This document shows positions 1 through 10,386 of a stretch of 64,000 bases of DNA, in pieces. A program made the translations under genes and the position numbers. Each line of letters opens with the position of its first letter. Within the stretch, counting starts at the first letter, position 1. Origin of the DNA: Bromus sterilis (Eukaryota; Streptophyta; Magnoliopsida; Poales; Poaceae). The notes beneath the pieces are model-generated. The model had not been told where the DNA came from, made no database searches, and worked only from the letters and a program-made list of their open reading frames with translations. The DNA is taken from positions 288,507,501 through 288,571,500 of the forward strand of contig OX465599.1 in assembly GCA_950022295.1 (NCBI GenBank), given 5' to 3'.

Positions 1-561
1 TTGAGAGTGTGTGCATCTCTGAATCGTGCGCTGATAAGTGGCACCCCCATTCTTCAGACCAAACGGCATGGTGATATAGCAATAAGCCCCGAAGGGGGTT
101 ATAAATGCAGTTTTTATCTGATCCTCCACCGCCAATTTAATCTGGTGATATCCAGCAGTAGCATCCAGAAAGGACAACAGCTCGCAGCCGGCTGTAGAAT
201 CAATAACTTGATCAATACGGGGCAGAGCAAACGGATCTTTTGGGCATGCCTTGTTCAGGCAGGTGTAATCTATACACATGCGCCAAGTCTTGTTCTTCTT
301 CATGACGAGGACTGGATTCGCCAGCCACTCGGGGTAAAATACTTCCATGATGAACCCTGCAGCCTGCAGCTTCACAACCTCTTCGTCGATTGCCCTTCTC
401 TTGTCCTCAGAAAATCGTCTCAAGGGTTGCTTGACCGGCTTCGAACCTGGCCGAATGTGCAACTTGTGCTCGGCGAGTTCTCTCGGCACACCAGGCATGT
501 CTTGTGGAGACCATGCAAAGATGTCCCGATTCTCACGGAGAAACTCGACGAGCGCGCTTTC
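1..561 (-). pseudogene. Reverse transcriptase of T, N-terminal part
   Basis: Continues the protease frame after the TAG. Recognisable RT blocks in order are NPVLVMKKNKTWRMCIDY near 256-320, LNKACPKDPFALPRID, and the GLKNGGATYQRTIQ block at the window edge. Normal family order puts the catalytic Y/F-x-DD box just beyond position 1, so catalytic competence cannot be judged. The long + strand frame over 1-606 is the antisense shadow of this region. Confidence 0.85.
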
Positions 562-1839
562 CTATTTATCGCTGAGTCCTGCTCCGACTACAACAAACTT
601 GGTTGAGTCGGAGGGATCTAGAGCGATCTTCTTGTTGTCCTTGGCCGACTGAAAAGCCGATTCCTCATCTACTCTCTTTGCCGGGCCGACTGGGAGTGGA
701 TTCTTGTTCTGTGCTTGCGCCATTGCGATCACCTTGCTGAGCTGACGCTTCTCCGTCTTGACCACTAACGAGTCAGCCAAACTGCTGCCAGCGGATGTGC
801 ACTCGAGGGACTTCCTGAAGTCCCCGGTGACAGTGATGACACCGTTTGGCCCTGGGATCTTCATCTTTAGGTATGTCTGTTGTGCATTGATCATGAACTT
901 GGCAAACGCCGGCAACCCCAACAGAGCATGGTAAGGACTGCTGAGGTCGGCGACCTCAACCCAAATCGACTCCCTTCTGAAATTTTCCTCCGTGCCGAAT
1001 ATGACATCCAGCCGAATGCGACCCATGGGGGTGCAAGACAATCCCGGGACAATCCCATGGAACGTCGTCCGACTGCGCTCTAGATCTCTCTCTGTGAGCC
1101 CTAGCTTGATCATTGTATCTCTGTACAGAATGTTGATTGTGCTTCCTCCATCAACGAGCACTCGGGAGAATTTGCATGAAAACTTTGGTCCTGCGAACAG
1201 AGCGTCCACCACCAGCGGATAGTTGCCCGGACTCGGCAAAATGGTGGGATGATCTGCTCTGTCCCAGGATATAGGACATTCGGACCAAAGCACAAACTGG
1301 GGAATCGGTGGCATAGTGGCATTAACTTCCGCTGCTCGGGCTCTCCGACTGCCCTTGTCCGTGGACTCGCTGGTGAAAATCATGTAGGTGGCATCTTGCT
1401 GCGGGAACTGGTTCTGCTGCTGAGGTGGTCCTCTGTTCTGTGGTGGTGGTGGGGGTGGAGGTGGTAAAGCTTCTCCCTTCGCAATTCTTCTCACAAAGTC
1501 ACGCTGCCGAGTAGTGTGCGCAGACGGCCTGCCAGGCGTGCTGTGCAACTTACATGGCGCGTCCAGCATGTCCTCGAACGTGTACTTCGGTTTCATCTGT
1601 CCCGGGGGTCTCACATTTGGAATCATCTTCCGACTGCCTCCTGCAGCTGCTGGATCCTCCTCATTCTGGACAGCGGCCACCTGCCGACTGCCATACTGAG
1701 TATCGGGCTGCTCATCCTTGCGCTTGCCACTGTTCTGCTGGTTGTGGTTTTTGTTGTTGCGGTTGTTCTCCCTTCTTTCCTTCCGACTGAGGCCTTGGTT
1801 CCCTGTGTCCGACTGCGGAGCCCCTGGTGATTGGATCAC
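562..1839 (-). pseudogene. Protease region of T polyprotein, ends at an in-frame TAG
   Basis: About 425 residues lie in the -1 frame relative to gag. There is no ATG at the 5' end, so expression would need frameshifting or reinitiation at the GTGA overlap. From N to C: a basic Asn/Gln-rich segment; a zinc-knuckle-like remnant around residues 96-112 (C..H...H, with Arg where the last Cys is expected); a run of eight Pro near 126-133; then the aspartic protease with VDGGSTINIL near residues 228-237. The active site is D-G-G rather than the usual D-T/S-G. A TAG at 562-564 stops the frame, and the reverse transcriptase continues in the same frame, so this stop looks like a mutation that cuts the pol polyprotein. 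Confidence 0.8.
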
Positions 1840-3314
1840 ACCTCCAACTCCGAGCTTTGGATAGGGCGCATCGCAGAATCGGACATGGCGAACGCATTTG
1901 CCACCTTCATGAGCTCGGCGAGCGATGTGAAGTCTTTGCGGAGCAGCTTGTGCTTCAACATTGAATCAGCCAGGCATCCATCAGTAAAGTACTGAATGGC
2001 CTGGATCTCATGGACTCCTTCGCATGAGTTTTTCAGCTTGATCCACCGAGATAAGTAATCTCGGAGGGGTTCATCCTTGCCTTGCACACATAAAGCTAGC
2101 TGCCTCGGGAGGTTGGGCCTCTCATATGTGCTTGTGAAGTTGTGGATGAATGCAGTCGTGAAATCCTCCCAGCAGTTCACACTGTCCTTGGGCAAACTGT
2201 TCAACCACGTCCGAGCTGAACCCTGCAGCATCAAAGGTGCGTAGCGTACTGGTACACGCCGATTGCCTCCTGCGATGCGAACTGTTGTTAGGTAATCGGA
2301 CAGCCAGTCTTCGGGCTTCACAGAACTATTATACTTGGGGGTGTCTCTCGGCAGCGTGAAGCCTCTGGGGAATTTTTCCGTCCGAATGCGATGACCAAAA
2401 CATGATGGGCTAGCTTCTCCTTCTTCGTCTTCCTGAGCCTCCTTCTCCAGGAGCTCAATGCGATGCCTTGCATCATTCTGACCGATTTGGCGAGGGCCAA
2501 GTCGGGCGCTGATTGCTGGTCTCGGTGCCGATTGCTGTGGCATGTCATTGCGCCTGCTGTTAACAGCCGGCTCTTCCATTCTTCTGCTTGCTGCTGGGGG
2601 TGGCCGATTGCTTCTAACCTTGCTCTCGTGCCGAGATGGTACGGGTTGGTGCCTATTCTGGCGCGATGCATTTGGTCGCTGACTAGCTCCCGCATTCGGC
2701 CTCACCGTTCCTCTTGACGCCTCTGGTTCTGCATTCTGGTTGCCCATTTCTACGAGCCTCTGCTCCTTTGCGGCTGCTATCAGCTCACGCATTCGGCGCG
2801 ACTGCTCACGCCGCTCATCTCCTTCCAGGTCTTCTAGCTCAAGCGCTATCTGCTCGGCTGCTCTCAAGTTCTTGTCTGGTGTGCTGTAAGCTGGCCTTTG
2901 GATGAATGCCGATTGCGCCGGTTGCTCCGGTTGCACTGGCCTTCTCAGACGCTCCGGTTGCTCGGCCCCCCACAGCTGCTGGTTGACTGCCCTGCCTCGG
3001 CTTCTCAGATCTTCCAGGACTGCGGGCTCAATCGGCCGACGCGGTCCTGCATGTGCTGCATTGTACTCCCTTGTGATGGCTCCCAGCCTGCGCTCTTCTG
3101 CTAACACTTGCTCAGCTCTGCGAGCCAGAGCGAGCCGTGCTGTTTCCAGCTCCGTGTGCATCTGCTCCGGATCACCATTCCTGTTCACGGGTGTGTATAA
3201 CACATCCCGCAACGCACTGGTGCCGATTCGCTCTGCGGCATCAGCTGCCTCTTTGGCCTTTCTCGCCGCGCTCGCTGGGTCGCGGTTGGTTGAAAAAGAT
3301 GCTCCCGCCATCAT
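1836..3314 (-). CDS. gag polyprotein of T
   Basis: This is the structural capsid protein of the Tat-type element. The frame is open from an ATG at 3677, inside the LTR, but the stretch from 3677 to 3315 crosses the primer site. The likelier start is one of the two ATGs at 3314/3311 (MMAGASFS...), giving about 492 residues. The N-terminal half is rich in Arg, Glu, Ala and Gln with probable coiled-coil segments. The last roughly 150 residues hold the retrotransposon gag fold, with the GSARTWLNSLP and LRDYLSRWIKLKNSC signatures. There is no CCHC zinc knuckle in this ORF. Its TGA overlaps the next ORF by four bases (GTGA), in the -1 frame. Confidence 0.8.
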   Translation of the reverse strand: MMAGASFSTNRDPASAARKAKEAADAAERIGTSALRDVLYTPVNRNGDPEQMHTELETARLALARRAEQVLAEERRLGAITREYNAAHAGPRRPIEPAVLEDLRSRGRAVNQQLWGAEQPERLRRPVQPEQPAQSAFIQRPAYSTPDKNLRAAEQIALELEDLEGDERREQSRRMRELIAAAKEQRLVEMGNQNAEPEASRGTVRPNAGASQRPNASRQNRHQPVPSRHESKVRSNRPPPAASRRMEEPAVNSRRNDMPQQSAPRPAISARLGPRQIGQNDARHRIELLEKEAQEDEEGEASPSCFGHRIRTEKFPRGFTLPRDTPKYNSSVKPEDWLSDYLTTVRIAGGNRRVPVRYAPLMLQGSARTWLNSLPKDSVNCWEDFTTAFIHNFTSTYERPNLPRQLALCVQGKDEPLRDYLSRWIKLKNSCEGVHEIQAIQYFTDGCLADSMLKHKLLRKDFTSLAELMKVANAFAMSDSAMRPIQSSELEV

Positions 3315-3629
3315 GACGGCCGCGTGCACTCGGCCTCCCTCTCTGCCAGGCGCTGCACTGCAGCCCCTAGTCGAGAGCGGGTCTGTAGCACACGAGAAGA
3401 TGCGAATATCTCTGGGATACGCCTCGGGGAAGCTGCCGATGAAGAGGCGATGACTGCCAACCTGCAGCGACACACCGGGCGGCAGGGGTGCTCCAGCCCT
3501 GTACCGCGCCGAGTAGTCCACCACATAGTCAATTGCCCCACGCCTTAGAATCAGGCCAGAGGCGTGGCTCCCGCCCGATGCAGAGGAAAATCCCGTCCGG
3601 ATCTTTACTCCAGTCGACGCCTCGGTCTG

Positions 3630-3646
3630 CCCCACGGTGGGCGCCA
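3630..3646 (-). promoter_or_regulatory. Primer-binding site candidate of T
   Basis: The minus strand reads TGGCGCCCACCGTGGGG two bases inside the LTR end, the expected place for tRNA-primed minus-strand synthesis. The primer tRNA was not identified. Confidence 0.65.
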
Positions 3647-3648
3647 AC

Positions 3649-4632
3649 TGTCGTCGATATGTAACGCCAGATGCCATGGGATGGCTAAAGTGAGGGGAAG
3701 ACGCGAGGGAAAGAATGTCGATGGTGCCAGAATCGGGTTGGGCACAAACACGGTGGAGGACACCAAGATGTACCCAGGTTCGGGGCTCTCCGGAGAGATA
3801 ACACCCCTACTCCTGCTTGTCTCTTATATATCAATGCTCTGGCTACAACATCTGCTTCTCTATCTCCTCAGGGGAAGGTGAGTGCCGCCGCCGTGGGCAA
3901 GGCTCTCTCCTGCGTCCCTGGGGGGTAACTACAAGCAGTGCACGAACTATGGGGAAGGTGAGTAATGGTGATCTAGGATCAGTCGTCCCTCACGCAGGAG
4001 GGGTACCCTGGCTCTTATAGTGTGAATCCAGGGTACTTCGGTAACTTCCTTGCCGAATGGGCCTAGCTGTCATCCTCTAATCGGCCTGGGCCCACCGACT
4101 GCTCCTCTCCGGGTGATCCGGGACCTACGAGCGGCGGCCCATGCTGTAGACTTGTAGGATGAACAGTGGAGCTAGGGAGTATGGTCTTGTCGGCCTGTCC
4201 GCGGAATCGGCGGGGAGGTCGACACCGTATCTCCAGTAAATCCTCAACGTGACTTAGCCTTCCTGCCACCTAGATATCTCGGGATATGGTATTTATGACC
4301 TCGTAATCATACCCCCCGACTGGGTGGTAGGTAGTTCCGATTGCGCCTGGTCCGACTGGTGGTTCCTGGCGAGGTCGATTGCTCTGGTCAATCGGCTTGC
4401 TAGGTATCAACCTCGGACCAGCTGCCGACCAATCGGATGATTGTCTTGGTGAAGGAAAGGGGTGGACCGATTGCGCCTGGGCCGACTGCTGGCATTTGAT
4501 ACGGCTGATTGCCTTGGAGCAATCGGTCGTACACCTGCCCAGCTCGGCCCAGCTGCGGCCCAATCGGTCCATCCTTGTCTCGAAAGGTTACTTCCGCTTG
4601 GGTTAGCCTACCCGGGTACCAGTCCCCCGACA
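3649..4632 (-). repeat. 5' LTR of T
   Basis: On the minus strand it runs from TGTCGGGGGACTGGTACC at 4632 to ATCGACGACA at 3649, with TG...CA ends. It is followed two bases later by the primer-binding-like site. It contains many copies of short CCGATTG/CCGACTG-type words around 4330-4590. Confidence 0.85.
3824..3831 (-). promoter_or_regulatory. TATA box candidate in the T LTR
   Basis: The minus strand reads ATATATAAGAGAC here, an A/T-rich TATA motif followed by purine-rich sequence, about 180 bp before the LTR 3' end. A second, weaker CTATAAGAGCC lies near 4014. Position and motif fit an LTR promoter; there is no expression evidence. Confidence 0.45.
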
Positions 4633-4741
4633 AGGGAAGTGGGATTTTATCGACATGATCAATGGGGGTTTGCTTGCCTTGCTGACGAGGTTCGGGTTCG
4701 GGGTCTTCAACGAAGGGGGCAGCCTCCTGTTCCGGTTCCAC
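4633..4741 (-). other. Acidic mini-ORF (exon-like) in the N LTR
   Basis: After a T-rich tract ending GTCGAGTAGAG, the minus strand encodes VEPEQEAAPFVEDPEPEP followed by RQQGKQTPIDHVDKIPLP, until T interrupts it. Copy C at 63537 and copy A at 52976 carry close relatives in the same frame; in M the frame is shifted. The run of alternating Glu/Pro suggests a disordered acidic peptide. No known family is recognised; exon status is inference. Confidence 0.45.
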
Positions 4742-6854
4742 CTCTACTCGACAAACAACAAACAAGATAGCAAAGTAAACACAATGCACAATCACATGAT
4801 TGAAGGTTGAAACTTGATGTATATGCTTTGATGTGTGAAGCAATTCCATTTAAATGGAGTATATTGCAAATTGAATTGCAAATTCAAACTCCAATTTGAA
4901 TTCAAACTTAGCCAAGTTACATGTGACATTGTTTGATCAAGTTGAAACATTTTGAAATGTGTATGATATGCCTCTGATGTGTAATTGAAATGTAGCATGT
5001 TGCCATGGTTCAAGTTACAAAAGTATTTGAAATGAATATGATTTAATTCCATTTAAATCAAATAGCAAATGCTACTGATCACATTTTAAATTCAACTCAA
5101 ACATGGTTGAAAGTTGGATATTTGGATAGCTTATTTTCTCCTGATAATTTTCCATATATTATTTGTTAAATTTGGAGTTGATATGAATTTTCTATGAATT
5201 TCCAAATTTTGGGTAATTTCTGCCTTTTCTGGAAATTCTGGAATTACTTTAATGTTTTTATACTGGAAATTCATTTACTGCGTCAGCACTGCGCCAGCAT
5301 GGCGTCAGCAGGGGGCTTTGACCCCGGTCAAACTGACCAGTGGGCCAGGGCTGTCAGCCTCACATCTAATTTCCCTGCTAGATTAATCTAACAAAGAGGA
5401 TTAGAGGGGGCTGGGCCCACCTGTAAGTGACCCAGGGTGTGGATTAGGTGCTAATCACCCCGGCCACGTCGGACTTGCCGGCGGCTAGTCGTCGTCGACT
5501 ATCCGACGCGGCGGCGACGCACGGGACGGCGGCTCCGGCCACCATTTGGCATGCCGCGACCACCAAACGGGAGCCCAGGCACGCGCGCTTCATCTGGGAC
5601 AGACGAGCAGCACGGGGGCTCACCGGAATGACGTCGGCGACGAGCAAAGGCGGCGGCATAGAACCGGCGAGGTCGGGAGTGGGGCTAGAGGCCACGTCTT
5701 GAAGCTGGGACGGTCGCGTTCGAAAGCTAGAGCCACTGGGAGTCAAACGCGCGCGCTGGACGAGATGATGGGGCACAGGGGCGACCTCATCGTCGTCCAT
5801 GGCGGCGACCTTCCTCGGCTTCCATGGTGAAATCGGCTAGAGGGGTTGCGGGGTGCTGGAAGCTTGGGGGAAACGCTCAGTAGCTCACCGCGAATCGAAC
5901 GGAAGCAACAGCAAGCTCGGGGAGGCTTCAACGGCGGCGAATCGATGGCAGCGAGCTCGCGGGTCCAGCGAGAGGTTGAAGACGATGGCGTCGGCTCGGG
6001 GAGGAATTAGGGATCTAGCTTCCGCGTGAAGATGAAGTCGAGGACGAGGAACACGGTGGACTTGCTGGTTGGAGCTCTAGGGAACGGTGGCCATGTCGTC
6101 CACGGCGGTGCGCTCCGGTGAAGCTTCGGGCGGCGACGAAATCAAGAAGAGGGGATCGCGAGAGCAGTGGAGAAGAGGGGGAAGTGAGGCGGGCGTCCAC
6201 GGGACGTCTCCTGGCGCGATAAGGACGCCTGGGAGGCCTCCAGGCAGGCAGTTGGCGTGGCGGCCACGGCATGCCGGCCACCGAGCTGCTTGCCGCCGCG
6301 CTGGAAGAAGACAAGGGGGGCTGCGGGCTTGGGCTGCGGTGCGGTAAGTTGGGCCGGGGAGGCCCAGGTAAGTGGGCTACTTTGCCTTTTCCTTTTTCTT
6401 TCTGTTTTTCTTTTCTGTCTTTTGTTTTGGCTAGAAAAATAAATACCTAGCCATTTTCTAAAATGCTGAAACTTTTTATATGGCCTCATAACAATATAGA
6501 CTAGCCACTTATAAAGTTTGGCATTTTTTTAAATTTAAATAATTTGAATCTTAACTCAAATAGGGGTTTTTGATTAATTCCAAGGCACTGTTTGAATATT
6601 TGAAAAATCCATGAGCATGGGGTGGGTCCCACATCACTTGATATGTGATCACACTCATTTATAAGACTTTTCAAAAATCTAACATGAATTTTTGGAGAAG
6701 ATTTTTATCTGGCCTTTTGAATTAATTCATCTGGGGGGTTTCTTCTCCCATTTTGCTTTTGAATTTGATTTCAATGATTTCTTTTGAAAAAAAATTAACA
6801 TGATGCAAGAGGACTTGCTAACCCTAGCACATTACCTAACAGAGGGTTCTGACA
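4633..6854 (-). repeat. N: long-LTR gypsy, partial 5' LTR
   Basis: The minus strand starts TGTCAGAACCCTCTG at 6854, the same LTR start found in A, M, B and C. The LTR runs to 4633, where T interrupts it. It sits in copia pol: the copia frame is intact right up to 6855, and GCACC at 6855-6859 is the likely target copy. Because N points leftward and copia lies on its right, this is N's 5' LTR; its body lies beyond the left edge. It has a GC-rich block at 5450-6340, a GTGAGC donor-like site at 5623 and an AT-rich stretch with the acidic mini-frame at 4633-4741. Confidence 0.75.
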
Positions 6855-6855
6855 G

Positions 6856-8728
6856 CACCGCCGACTAGCCCATGTCAATATGAGGTCTTTGCAAAGACTT
6901 CTCAAGGGTGAGCATGTCATTGGACTAACAAACCTTAGCTTTGCCAAAGATCGTTCTTGTAGGGCTTGCATTGAAGGGAAACTACATGAGAAGAAACATC
7001 CCGTCAAGAATATCATCTCCACCAAGAGGCCTTTGGAGCTCCTTCACATGGATCTCTTTGGGCCTCCCTCATATGATAGTCTTGGCGGAAAGAAGTATTG
7101 CTTGGTTATTGTGGATGAATACTCAAGATATACATGGGTTTATTTCTTCAAGAAGAAAAGTGAGACCCAACAAACCTTCATCGAGTTTTCTAATGAAGCT
7201 CAACGTCAACACAATTTAAAGATTTTGGAAATTAGAAGTGACAACGGCACCGAGTTCAAGAACTACACCTTGGATGAATTTCTTGGAGATGAGGGGATCA
7301 AACATCAATATTCCGCTGCTTATACCCCTCAACAAAATGGTGTTGCGAAGAGGAAGAATTGCACTCTGATTGATGCAGCAAGAACAATGATGGCAGAGTT
7401 CAAGAGTCCATACAACTTTTGGGCAGAGGCCATCAACACTGCTTCTCATGCAACCAACCGTCTTTATCTCCGCAAGATCTTGACCAAAACTCTGTATGAA
7501 ATCATCACCGGGAAGAAGCCCAACATCAAGTATTTTTGGGTCTTCGGGTGTAAGTGTTTCATTCTTAAGAAAGGTGCTCGTTTGTCTAAGTTTGACTCTA
7601 AGACAAATGAGGGCATATTTGTTGGTTATGCTTCAAACTCTAATGCCTATAGAGTCTACAACAAGTCTTTCGGACTTGTTGAAGGATCTAGCAACGTGGA
7701 GTTCGACGAACATAATGGCTCCCAAGTGGGGCAAAGTGATCTTAATGATGTAGGTGATGAAATTCCTCCTCAAGCCATAAGAAGAATGGGTGTGGGTCAT
7801 TTCCTACCCGTTGAGGAACCCCTTGTGGTGGAAGGAGAAGGACAATGCTCTACGCACGTGGATCCGTCACCTCCTCAAGATCCAAAAGCACATCAAGAAC
7901 AAAACGAAGGCCCTCTCTCGCCTGATCTAGATCAAGGTCAAGATCCAATCAGTGAGGATGGTGACGCACCAAATGATGACCAAGATCGAGTTCACATTCA
8001 AGGGCAAGCTCAAGATGATGAGCAAGTCCTTGAGGATGCTCCTCCTTCTGAAGATGGTCCTCTAGTTCCTTCTCAAGAAACTTTGGAAGAAGAAAGAGTT
8101 CGCCGAGCACTCAAGATTGCATCCCGGTTGAAATCACAAGATCTTTCGGTGGATCAAGTGCTCGGAAGCATCCAAAAGGGGGTAACAACTCGTAGTCAAT
8201 TGAGAAACTTTTGTGCTCATAATGCATTTGTTTCTTGTGTTGAACCCCAAAAGGTAGGTGAGGCGCTTGAAGATCCGGATTGGCTTGAGGCCATGCATGA
8301 CGAGCTCAATAACTTCAAGCGCAACAAAGTGTGGACATTAGTGGAGAGACCCAAAGGTGATCATAATGTTATTGGGACCAAGTGGATATTCAAGAACAAG
8401 AAAGATGCACTTGGCATTGTCATCCGGAACAAGGCAAAGTTGGTAGCTCAAGGTTTTTCCCAAGTCAAATGTATTGACTATGGTGAAACTTTTGCCCCCG
8501 TAGCTCATCTTGAGTCCATTCGTATTGCTCTTGCTTATGCTTCTCATCATAACTTCAAGTTATATCAAATGGATGTGAAGAGTGAATTTCTTAATGGTCC
8601 CATTAATGAGATGGTATATGTCAAGCAACCCCCCGGGTTCGAGGACCACAATTTCCCTAATCATGTCTATAAACTCGACAAGGCGCTCTATGGCCTTAAG
8701 CAAGCACCACGCGCTTGGTATGAGCACT
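6856..8728 (+). pseudogene. Copia pol: GAG-pre-integrase, integrase and RT, interrupted
   Basis: The frame begins directly at the N junction with HRRLAHVNMRSL (GAG-pre-integrase) and the integrase zinc-binding CRAC. The integrase core shows the first Asp in HMDLFGPPSYDS and the second in RSDNGTEF. The third acidic residue is Lys in this copy (NGVAKRKN, where the family normally has an acidic residue before RKN), so the catalytic triad is broken. After an acidic linker come RT blocks WIFKNKKDALG, LVAQGFSQV, MDVKSEFLNG and LDKALYGLKQAPRAWYEHL, where E1 inserts. The RT YxDD box is absent from both flanks. The internal ATG at 6880 is not the true start. Confidence 0.88.
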
Positions 8729-10386
8729 TGATGGCAAGAGAGTGTTAATACTCTTCAAGCCCTCGTTGATTACCCCAAGTGCAGGGTGAGATATAGTACA
8801 GCGGCAAGTTTTCCCTTGGCAAAGATAGCAAGGTTTGTCTCCCATAGGACTCCGAAGGATACAAGAAGGTGGTAAAGTGAATAATGGCGCCGAGGTTGCT
8901 AACTTCACCTGGACCTGCACACAGATACAAATAACTTTTCTCCCAACGAGTATAGAGGAGTTGTCAATTCCTCCGGCCTTGCCGTTTACAAAGGATCAAC
9001 GCAAGAGATAATGATAGTGGCAACTGAAAGTAAAGACTGAAAGTAAATTGAGGGTGTAAACAATGATATGAAGATGGACCAAGGTCGCGTGATTTTCACT
9101 AGTGATGTCTCTCTCCCAAAAGACGATAAAAGTTCTAGCGAGGTAAACAAATCACAGTTGGGCAATTGACAGGATTATGAAGGCACCGCAATGCTAACTA
9201 TGCTGCAAAGAAAGGAAGGGCTCAAAAGCAATGGGTAGTACGCCAAGGTAAGTAGACCGAAATCCATCTGCATCTACTACGAATCATCCACCTTGAGATA
9301 TCTATCCAGAACATCTCGCTGGTATTAAGTTGTGAATCCCACCCAAAGTGTAAACTCAAAGCAACAGACAACTGCATTAAAAGAACTTTGCGTAAAGTAA
9401 ACAATCCTTGCATCCGCGGATACAAGCACCGTTGTTTTATCCCTGGTGGAAACAGCACATCCCCTAGTATCATGTTTCTGTCACTCAAGCTAGACATCAA
9501 GGGGCTGAACCCACAATCAAGCATAACGCTCCCTCTTGGAGTTGCAATAAATCACTTGGCAAAAGTAAAATACGGCAACAGAGAACATGCAAGAATTTAC
9601 TCAAGAACAAAATATAAAATAGAAGAACCAAATATATTACTCATCACAATCTGAACATAGTCTCATAATCCATCAGATCCCAACAAACTCAGCATAGCAA
9701 CAGCAGAAAATTACAAAGGTGCCTCGATCATGTGAGGCAGCTCACGAGGTCTCGAAAGTGGAAGCACAAAGAAGGGAGAGATAGATCACATAGCTACTAG
9801 TCACGGACCCATGGTCCAAGGGAAACTACTCACGGTACATACGGGAGGCGTCCATGGCTTTGGATGGTCTCCCGGAGGGGTTAGCTTCTCCCGGCAGGGT
9901 GCCGGAGCAGCTTCTCCAGGCAGCCCCGATCTTGAAACGGCAGCGGCGGCGGTACAGAGGCGAGATCGCCAAAGAGGAGTCCGTCTTAGGGGTTTCCACC
10001 CCGAGGGGTAAATATAGGCGAAGGGGGGTGTCGAGGGGACCCACCAGGCAGCCAGGAGGCCTCTTGGCGCGGCCTAGGGTGGGGCCGCGCCAGGGACCCT
10101 CCTGGCCTCCTAGTGGTGGCCCCCCTCCGCTCCTTTAGTGTTTCCGGAAGCTTCCGTGTCGCTGATTTTTTATCTGATTTTTTCGGATTTTTTGGAGCAC
10201 TTTTAATGGCCGGAAAACCTGAAATACAAAAACAGCAGAAAACAGCAACTGGCAGCTGGGTAGAATGGGTTAATAGATTAGTCCAAATATGCTCAAAAGT
10301 GTATGAAAGTTCAAGAAAAACATGGCAAAGTCACAGAAGACATGCATGGAGCAAGCAGAAATTATAGATACATTTGGGACGTATCA
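8729..10386 (-). repeat. 3' LTR of E1 (1658 bp)
   Basis: The minus strand starts TGATACGTCCCAAATG at 10386 and ends TTGCCATCA at 8729. It contains a CTATATTTACC TATA-like box near 10008-10018 and, upstream of that, a GC-rich stem (GGCGCGGCC/GGCCGCGCC) around 10056-10090. It shares nearly every block with the LTRs at 15833, 30518, 43924 and 49441. Confidence 0.85.

Larger units (their letters stand above)
1..4632 (-). mobile_element. T: Ty3/gypsy Tat-type LTR retrotransposon, 5' part
   Basis: In minus-strand order this holds a 984-bp 5' LTR, a primer-binding-like site, gag, a protease ORF and the start of reverse transcriptase, which runs off the window at position 1. The LTR ends are TGTCG...CGACA, and the LTR opening TGTCGGGGGACTGG is typical of Tat/RIRE2-like grass elements. 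The element sits inside another LTR (N): N sequence resumes exactly at 4633, and AGGGA at 4633-4637 is the expected 5-bp target copy, though its partner lies outside the window. Coding is damaged by one in-frame stop, so this copy is probably not autonomous. The family name is inferred. Confidence 0.85.

Noticed and set aside
1..606. 201-codon + strand frame at the window start
   Set aside because: It is the antisense of the T reverse transcriptase, whose minus-strand blocks (MKKNKTWRMCIDY, LNKACPKDPFALPRID) are unmistakable.
5444..6489. Several 90-118-codon frames in the N LTR
   Set aside because: GC-rich LTR block with no conserved frame relative to A, B, C and M.
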